Origin: Bacillota bacterium
GTDB lineage: Bacteria; Bacillota_E; Symbiobacteriia; JAMDAP01
Assembly (NCBI GenBank): GCA_023484675.1
Contig: JAMDAP010000187.1
Coordinates: 1-10,819, forward strand
Direction: 5' to 3'
DNA: 10,819 bases
Shown here: positions 7,200 through 10,819 of the stretch, in pieces
Numbering within the stretch: the stretch's first letter is position 1
Layout: each line of letters begins with the position of its first letter
Program-made: the position numbers and the translations under genes
The notes under the pieces: model-generated
Seen by the model: only the letters and a program-made list of their open reading frames with translations
What the model was told of the DNA's origin: nothing
Databases searched by the model: none

Positions 7200-7210
7200 T
7201 GATTTCCAGG

Positions 7211-8989
7211 ATGGCCAAAACCCGTGCCCTGGCAGCCGGCCTGCTGGGGGTGGTTCTCCTTTCAATGGGACTTCTGGTAGCAGTCCGGGAAAGCAGGCCT
7301 ACCCAGGGCCGCCCCAGCACCGCCGACCGGCCTGACGCCGAGGTGGTCCTGTATCTCGACGAATCTCTGGGTCAGGACCTGGACCGGGTAACATCCGCCT
7401 ATGCCCCTCCCGCCGGCAGCCAGCTGCGGGTCGTCCGAGGCCCAGCCGAGGATGCAGCCGCAGCGGTACTTGCGGGTTCCGCCGACCTGGCGCTCGTCTC
7501 GCTGCCCACGGCCGACCCAGGGCTTGTCAGCAAGCCCGTGTTCTACATCCCGCAGGTGCTGGCCACTCCCTGGCTCAGCCCCACCCGGGGCCTCACCTTG
7601 GAGGACGCCCGGCGAATCACTGCAGCCGCCCCCGACAGTGCCGCCACGACGCCGCCGGCCGGTGCCGCCACGACCTCCGGCGTGCAGATCCTAACGGGAG
7701 GTCCGGCCGCCTTTACCCCTGACCTGCAACCCGTCACCGTGAACGGTGTGCTGCCCAGCTTGTCCAACATCCGCAGCAGCCGCTACCCGTTGTCGCAGCC
7801 GGTCTACCTGATCAGGCCGGCAGGCCAGCAAGGCCCCCAGGCCACCACCCTGGCGGAATGGCTGTCCCGCCCGGAGGCTGCCGAGGCCTTTGCCGGCCGG
7901 GTGTCCCAGGCCACGCTGACCGTGGTGGGAGACATCATGTTAGCCCGGGGGCTGGACACGCAAATAGCCAAGTTCGGCATCGACTGGCCTTTTGAGCTGG
8001 CGGCTCCTCGGCTCAAGGAGGGGGACATTACTTTCGCTAACCTGGAGGCCCCCTTCGGCACCACCGGAACGCCCCTGCCACGCAAGCTCATCTGGTTCCG
8101 GGCCCGGCCCGATGCTGCAGCCGCCCTGCCCAAGGCCGGCGTCAGCGTGGTGACCCTGGCCAACAACCACATCCTGGACTACGACACGCCCAACTTCCTG
8201 GAGACCCTGGACATACTGGACAAGCAGGGCATCCGCCACACGGGAGGCGGGCGCACCCTGGCCGAGGCGCGCTCACCCGTGATCATGGAGGCAGACGGCA
8301 TACGCGTGGCCTTCCTCGGCTATAGCGGCTTCGCCGACATCTTCTGGGACTACGGCTACCCGCGCCGCTTCACCGCCACCGATGCCACCGGCAGCAAAGC
8401 CGCCGTTCCCGGTGTGGCCCCCATCCGCCTCGACCTCATCCGCCAGGACATCGCCGCAGCCCGCCAAAGCGCGGATATCGTCGTGGTGGCCTACCACTGG
8501 GGTACGGAGTACGTCAATGTGCCGTCCCCCGACATGGTTGCTCTGGCTCGCGCCTCCGTGGACGCCGGCGCCGATCTCGTCCTTGGCTTCCATCCCCACG
8601 CCGTGCAGGGCTTTGAACGCTATAAGGGCAAGTACATCGCCTACAGCCTGGGAAACTTCATCATGGACCAGAAGCGCGACGTCACCCGCGAGAGCATGAT
8701 CCTGGAGTTCCTGCTGCAAGAGGACGGCGTCCGCACCATGAACGTGGTGCCGGCCATGATTGAGGACTACCGGCCACACCTGGCGAACGGCGATGAGGCT
8801 ATGCGCCTCTGGGATAAGCTCCGCCGCATTTCCCGCCAGATTCCCGCCCCCGCAGGCATGGCCGGCGCCTCCGGCCCGCCCGTCGCTCCCGCACCTGCGA
8901 CGCGGGTGCCTGTCGCCACGCCGCCAACGGCGCCAGCGCCCACCGCTCCGGCGCAGCCCGCCACGCCGCCAGCCACCGCCACACCCTGA
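7211..8989 (+). CDS. Membrane-anchored CapA-family protein with an N-terminal binding-protein-like region
   Basis: A 592-residue surface protein whose core (about 234-540) is a CapA/PgsA domain (PGA_cap). This is a calcineurin-like metallophosphatase fold associated with poly-gamma-glutamate or capsule assembly and anchoring. Metal-site-type motifs are intact: VVGDIML (Asp241), ANLEAPF (Asn277, Glu279), LANNHILD (Asn319, His320), YHWGTE (His429) and GFHPHAVQ (His461, His463), then SLGNFIMD. It begins with a hydrophobic anchor (about 7-25) lacking a lipobox Cys. Residues about 40-230 read like a substrate-binding protein fold: ADLALVSLP, then LSPTRGLTLEDARRI, then YPLSQPVYLI and a TLAEWLSRPEA segment. 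The middle of this region is replaced by an Ala/Pro/Thr linker (about 138-156). The last 50 residues are a Pro/Ala/Thr-rich tail suggestive of wall spanning. The gene runs opposite to all neighbours. CapA assignment is firm; the N-terminal domain is tentative, and no capsule synthesis genes are nearby. Confidence 0.88.
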   Translation: MAKTRALAAGLLGVVLLSMGLLVAVRESRPTQGRPSTADRPDAEVVLYLDESLGQDLDRVTSAYAPPAGSQLRVVRGPAEDAAAAVLAGSADLALVSLPTADPGLVSKPVFYIPQVLATPWLSPTRGLTLEDARRITAAAPDSAATTPPAGAATTSGVQILTGGPAAFTPDLQPVTVNGVLPSLSNIRSSRYPLSQPVYLIRPAGQQGPQATTLAEWLSRPEAAEAFAGRVSQATLTVVGDIMLARGLDTQIAKFGIDWPFELAAPRLKEGDITFANLEAPFGTTGTPLPRKLIWFRARPDAAAALPKAGVSVVTLANNHILDYDTPNFLETLDILDKQGIRHTGGGRTLAEARSPVIMEADGIRVAFLGYSGFADIFWDYGYPRRFTATDATGSKAAVPGVAPIRLDLIRQDIAAARQSADIVVVAYHWGTEYVNVPSPDMVALARASVDAGADLVLGFHPHAVQGFERYKGKYIAYSLGNFIMDQKRDVTRESMILEFLLQEDGVRTMNVVPAMIEDYRPHLANGDEAMRLWDKLRRISRQIPAPAGMAGASGPPVAPAPATRVPVATPPTAPAPTAPAQPATPPATATP

Positions 8990-9011
8990 CCGCTTAATCG
9001 CCCAATTCATG

Positions 9012-9041
9012 AAAGCCGAGGGCAGTCTCGCCCTCGGCTTT
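9012..9041. terminator. Bidirectional hairpin terminator between capA and the floA unit
   Basis: A perfect 12-bp inverted repeat (AAAGCCGAGGGC and its complement) with a 6-nt loop, 22 nt after the capA stop and 22 nt beyond the stop of the convergent minus-strand gene. The stem ends in AAA/TTT on both sides. The following T-tracts are short, so it is not a textbook intrinsic terminator, but its placement between two convergent genes fits a shared terminator. Confidence 0.75.
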
Positions 9042-9063
9042 GTCGTTCGCGCAGCCATACCGT

Positions 9064-9540
9064 TTACCGGCCGCGCCCCCAGCCGCGCCAGGGGCGCTGT
9101 GCCCTGGCAGGGCCCAGAATCTCGGCCAGCACCACACCACGCACCACGTCCTCGGATTTGGCCAGCCAACTCTCCTCCGGCGCCCGAACGGCGGTGACCG
9201 CTTCGGGAGTCCTGGCCAGCGGCGCCCCCGTATCCAGGAGGCTGCGGCCCTCGGGATCGTCCGGGTCCTGGCGGCCTTCTTCCTGCTTACCCTCCGGGTC
9301 GTCCGCCGCCTGCCTGCCCTCGAAGTCCAGGTCGCCCTGCACGCCCTCAACCCCGTCAAAGTCATCGGCCCTGGATGGAGTTCGGCGCCCGGGGGTAGGG
9401 GCAGGAGCCAGGGGTCCCTGCCCTTGCGGCCAACCCGTCCGCGGCCAGCGGCTGGGCGGCGGCGTCGCACGGCCGGAGACCAGGCTGCTCAAGATGCCCA
9501 CCGCCACAATCATCCCGACAAAGAGAACCAACGACTCCAC
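9064..9540 (-). CDS. Uncharacterised acidic single-span membrane protein coupled to floA
   Basis: I do not recognise this 158-residue protein. One hydrophobic helix lies at the very N-terminus (about 4-21, LVLFVGMIVAVGILSSLV). It is followed by a Pro/Arg-rich stretch (about 26-57), an acidic low-complexity middle (about 58-103) holding two DDPEG motifs 15 residues apart, and a compact C-terminus. That end, SEDVVRGVVLAEILGPARAQRPWRGWGRGR (about 129-158), looks folded and is followed by a basic tail. The layout suggests a small membrane-anchored protein facing the cytoplasm. The frame opens at GTG 9549, overlapping the floA stop by 4 nt (GTGA). The GTG at 9540 has AGGAG at 8 nt, so I prefer that. 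It is the last gene before the hairpin at 9012-9041. Position after floA corresponds to yqfB of B. subtilis, but I see no similarity to it. A role with FloA is inferred from coupling only. Confidence 0.75.
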   Translation of the reverse strand: MESLVLFVGMIVAVGILSSLVSGRATPPPSRWPRTGWPQGQGPLAPAPTPGRRTPSRADDFDGVEGVQGDLDFEGRQAADDPEGKQEEGRQDPDDPEGRSLLDTGAPLARTPEAVTAVRAPEESWLAKSEDVVRGVVLAEILGPARAQRPWRGWGRGR

Positions 9541-9545
9541 GTCGC

Positions 9546-10559
9546 TCACTCCTGCTTGGCCGGCCCGCTTCCGGAGGGGTCGGCGGGTCGCTGCTGCGCG
9601 CCTGTGCCGCCGATGGACTGCCGCATGCTCGTGTCGGCCTGGACGTTTAGCATGTTGTAGTAATCCATCACGCCCAGCTTGCCCTCACGCAGGGCCGCGG
9701 CCATGGCGGCGGGAACCTGGGCCTCGGCTTCCACCACCTTGGCACGCATCTCCTGCACCCGCGCCTTCATCTCCTGCTCGGTGGCCACGGCGGCAGCGCG
9801 GCGCTCCTCGGCCTTGGCCTGGGCCACACGCTTTTCAGCCTCGGCCTGATCGGCCATCAGGCGGGCGCCGATGTTGGCGCCCACGTCCACATCAGCAATG
9901 TCGATGGACACGATCTCAAAGGCCGTGCCCGCATCCAGGCCCTTGGCCAGCACCGTGCGCGAAATGGAGTCCGGGGCCTCCAGCACGTTCTTGTGGGACG
10001 TGGCCGAGCCGATGGTGGTGACGATGCCCTCGCCGACGCGGGCGATGATGGTCTCCTCGCCGGCACCGCCCACCAACCGGTCGATGTTGGCGCGCACCGT
10101 CACCCGCGCCTTGGCCTTCAACTCGATGCCGTTCTGGGCCACGCCGGCGACCACCGGCGTCTCAATGACCCGGGGGTTGACGCTCATCTGCACCGCCTGC
10201 AGCACGTCGCGTCCGGCCAGGTCGATGGCGGCGGCCTGCTCAAAGGCCCGCGGGATGGCGGCGCGGTGAGCGGCGATCAGGGCGTTGATCACCCGGTCCA
10301 CGTTGCCGCCGGCCAGGTAGTGCGCCTCCAATTTGTTGATCTCCACATCGAGGCCGGCCTTCACGGCTTTGATCAAGGGATTGACGATCTTGGCCGCCGG
10401 CACGCGCCGCAGCCGCATGCCGATCAGGGTCAGGACACTGATGCGGACACCGGCCGCCAGGGCCGCAATCCAGAGCCCAAGGGGAACGAACGACAACAGG
10501 ATCGACAGGAACACAAACCCCAGAGCCAGTGCGACCAACAGAATGATCAGCGACTCCAT
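9546..10559 (-). CDS. floA: Flotillin-like protein FloA
   Basis: Flotillin-like membrane-microdomain scaffold (B. subtilis FloA/YqfA, 331 residues; 337 here). The N-terminal hydrophobic hairpin/helices (about 4-48) are followed by the family stretch [20 protein letters not shown] (52-71), the SPFH-like core with [21 protein letters not shown] (77-97) and [25 protein letters not shown] (147-171), then [21 protein letters not shown] and a long Ala/Glu/Arg coiled coil (about 235-285). [22 protein letters not shown] (282-303) is the conserved C-terminal FloA block. The ATG has GGAGGG 6 nt upstream. It lies downstream of nfeD, the usual partner. It is known to influence membrane fluidity and the assembly of membrane complexes; nothing in this sequence departs from the family. 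Confidence 0.97.
   Translation of the reverse strand: MESLIILLVALALGFVFLSILLSFVPLGLWIAALAAGVRISVLTLIGMRLRRVPAAKIVNPLIKAVKAGLDVEINKLEAHYLAGGNVDRVINALIAAHRAAIPRAFEQAAAIDLAGRDVLQAVQMSVNPRVIETPVVAGVAQNGIELKAKARVTVRANIDRLVGGAGEETIIARVGEGIVTTIGSATSHKNVLEAPDSISRTVLAKGLDAGTAFEIVSIDIADVDVGANIGARLMADQAEAEKRVAQAKAEERRAAAVATEQEMKARVQEMRAKVVEAEAQVPAAMAAALREGKLGVMDYYNMLNVQADTSMRQSIGGTGAQQRPADPSGSGPAKQE
9549..9553 (-). promoter_or_regulatory. Ribosome binding site of the gene after floA
   Basis: AGGAG at the last codons of floA, 8 nt before the GTG at 9540. It overlaps the alternative GTG at 9549, arguing against that start unless translation is purely coupled to floA termination. Confidence 0.55.
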
Positions 10560-10627
10560 TCTTTTCCCTCCACAGCTTCATCTAATAGGGCTTCACCGGG
10601 GGCGGCCGCCAGGCCGGCTGCCACCAT
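10547..10627 (-). other. 26-codon ORF bridging nfeD and floA, possible coupling ORF
   Basis: The ATG overlaps the nfeD stop as TGATG. The frame runs 26 codons (starting [17 protein letters not shown]) and ends at a TGA 12 nt inside floA, spanning the whole gap and the floA Shine-Dalgarno. No Shine-Dalgarno of its own is visible. It may carry ribosomes from nfeD to the floA start, or be chance in a GC-rich gap. There is no evidence that the peptide itself has a function. Confidence 0.25.
10566..10571 (-). promoter_or_regulatory. Ribosome binding site of floA
   Basis: GGAGGG on the minus strand, 6 nt before the floA ATG. The 67-bp nfeD-floA gap holds no recognisable promoter or terminator, so the two genes are probably cotranscribed. 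Confidence 0.8.
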
Positions 10628-10819
10628 CAGTTGCCGGACCCACCGACCCTCTCTACCACAACCCGGGTTCCCTCCACCTTGCGGACGACGATGGTCGCTC
10701 CGGCAGGGATAAAGTCCCCCTCCGTCACCACATCGACGCGACGGCCTTCAATCTCTGCCGCGCCGGCCGGGCGCAGCAGCGTGACCGCCTTACCCTGTTT
10801 GCCCGCCATCCCCGGTTTC
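10627..10819 (-). CDS. NfeD family protein, C-terminal part (gene runs off the window)
   Basis: The frame is open to the right edge of the window, so only the last 63 or so codons are visible. They show the NfeD C-terminal OB-fold: GKQGKAVTLLRPAGAAEIEG, then RRVDVVTEGDFIPAGATIVV and KVEGTRVVVERV. This is the standard soluble domain of membrane NfeD proteins, which pair with flotillin-like proteins. An in-frame ATG at 10809 exists but the homology reads through it, so it is not taken as the start. Whether this is the short form or the long form with an N-terminal ClpP-class protease domain (B. subtilis YqeZ) cannot be seen. Confidence 0.9.
   Translation of the reverse strand, partial: KPGMAGKQGKAVTLLRPAGAAEIEGRRVDVVTEGDFIPAGATIVVRKVEGTRVVVERVGGSGN

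Larger units (their letters stand above)
7053..7210. promoter_or_regulatory. Divergent intergenic region between yqfC and capA
   Basis: 158 bases separate two divergent starts, so promoters for both the yqfC-era operon (leftward) and capA (rightward) are expected here. The stretch is very GC-rich. I see no convincing SigA -35/-10 pair on either strand. On the minus strand CATAGACA (7072-7079) resembles the SigE -10 consensus CATACANT, which would suit yqfC. However, it would start transcription almost on the Shine-Dalgarno, and no good -35 is evident. A short imperfect hairpin (GGCATGC 7094-7100 with GCGTGCC 7110-7116) is also present. The region's role is inferred from gene orientation only. 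Confidence 0.45.

Noticed and set aside
7088..7210. N-terminal extension of capA up to 7088
   Set aside because: The extension is Gly/Arg/Ala-rich, has no ribosome binding site and would push the membrane anchor inward. AAGGAG supports the ATG at 7211.
7053..7265. N-terminal extension of yqfC up to 7265
   Set aside because: The extension would overlap the start of capA, has no family similarity, and the ATG at 7052 has a near-ideal ribosome binding site.
8840..8986. Pro/Ala/Thr-rich coding repeats at the capA 3' end as a possible tandem repeat or CRISPR-like array
   Set aside because: There is no regular unit or spacer; it is an ordinary low-complexity protein tail.
8273..9169. A 298-codon minus-strand ORF opposite the capA 3' half
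   Set aside because: The opposite strand encodes intact CapA motifs, the product is Gly/Arg/Ala-rich low complexity, and it runs through the hairpin terminator.
9158..10021. A 287-codon plus-strand ORF opposite the floA region
   Set aside because: Arg/Pro/Ser-rich shadow of floA and its downstream gene; floA identity on the minus strand is certain.

Overview
The window is GC-rich (about two-thirds G+C by eye) and carries the conserved Firmicutes (Bacillota) block nfeD - floA - ... - yqfC - yqfD - phoH - yqfF/pgpH - ybeY - dgkA - cdd - era, almost all of it on the minus strand. The sporulation genes yqfC and yqfD point to an endospore-forming lineage. Together with the high G+C this suggests a high-GC Clostridia-type Firmicute (Symbiobacterium, Thermaerobacter or a relative). 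The genus is an inference from gene content, not a sequence match.

Layout, in the direction of minus-strand transcription (right to left): the window opens inside nfeD (right edge), followed by floA and a small acidic, proline-rich, single-membrane-span protein that I do not recognise. This first unit ends at a perfect 12-bp hairpin (9012-9041). The next gene is inverted: a plus-strand, membrane-anchored CapA-family protein (7211-8989) whose stop faces the same hairpin. Then follows a tight minus-strand operon from yqfC (7052) to era (279). Spacings run from 4-20 nt overlaps to gaps of at most about 57 nt, so most of its genes look translationally coupled. A DUF502 membrane-protein gene sits between dgkA and cdd.

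How the genes fit together: NfeD and FloA form the flotillin/NfeD membrane-microdomain pair. YqfC and YqfD belong to the mother-cell sporulation programme. PhoH, YbeY and Era are the RNA/ribosome-maturation group. PgpH degrades c-di-AMP. The DgkA-family kinase recycles undecaprenol or phosphorylates a membrane lipid. Cdd salvages pyrimidines. CapA-family proteins act at the cell surface and are linked to polyglutamate or capsule anchoring.

Nothing here is a clearly new multi-gene system. The points most worth a second look are: (1) era stops after its G3 motif with a non-Era tail, and the break falls on an 11-bp inverted repeat; (2) the CapA protein carries an N-terminal region resembling a degenerate periplasmic binding-protein domain, and its gene is inverted into a normally collinear cluster; (3) the DgkA homologue has His where the family has a conserved catalytic-site Asp; (4) an uncharacterised acidic membrane protein is coupled to floA; (5) a 26-codon ORF bridges nfeD and floA.
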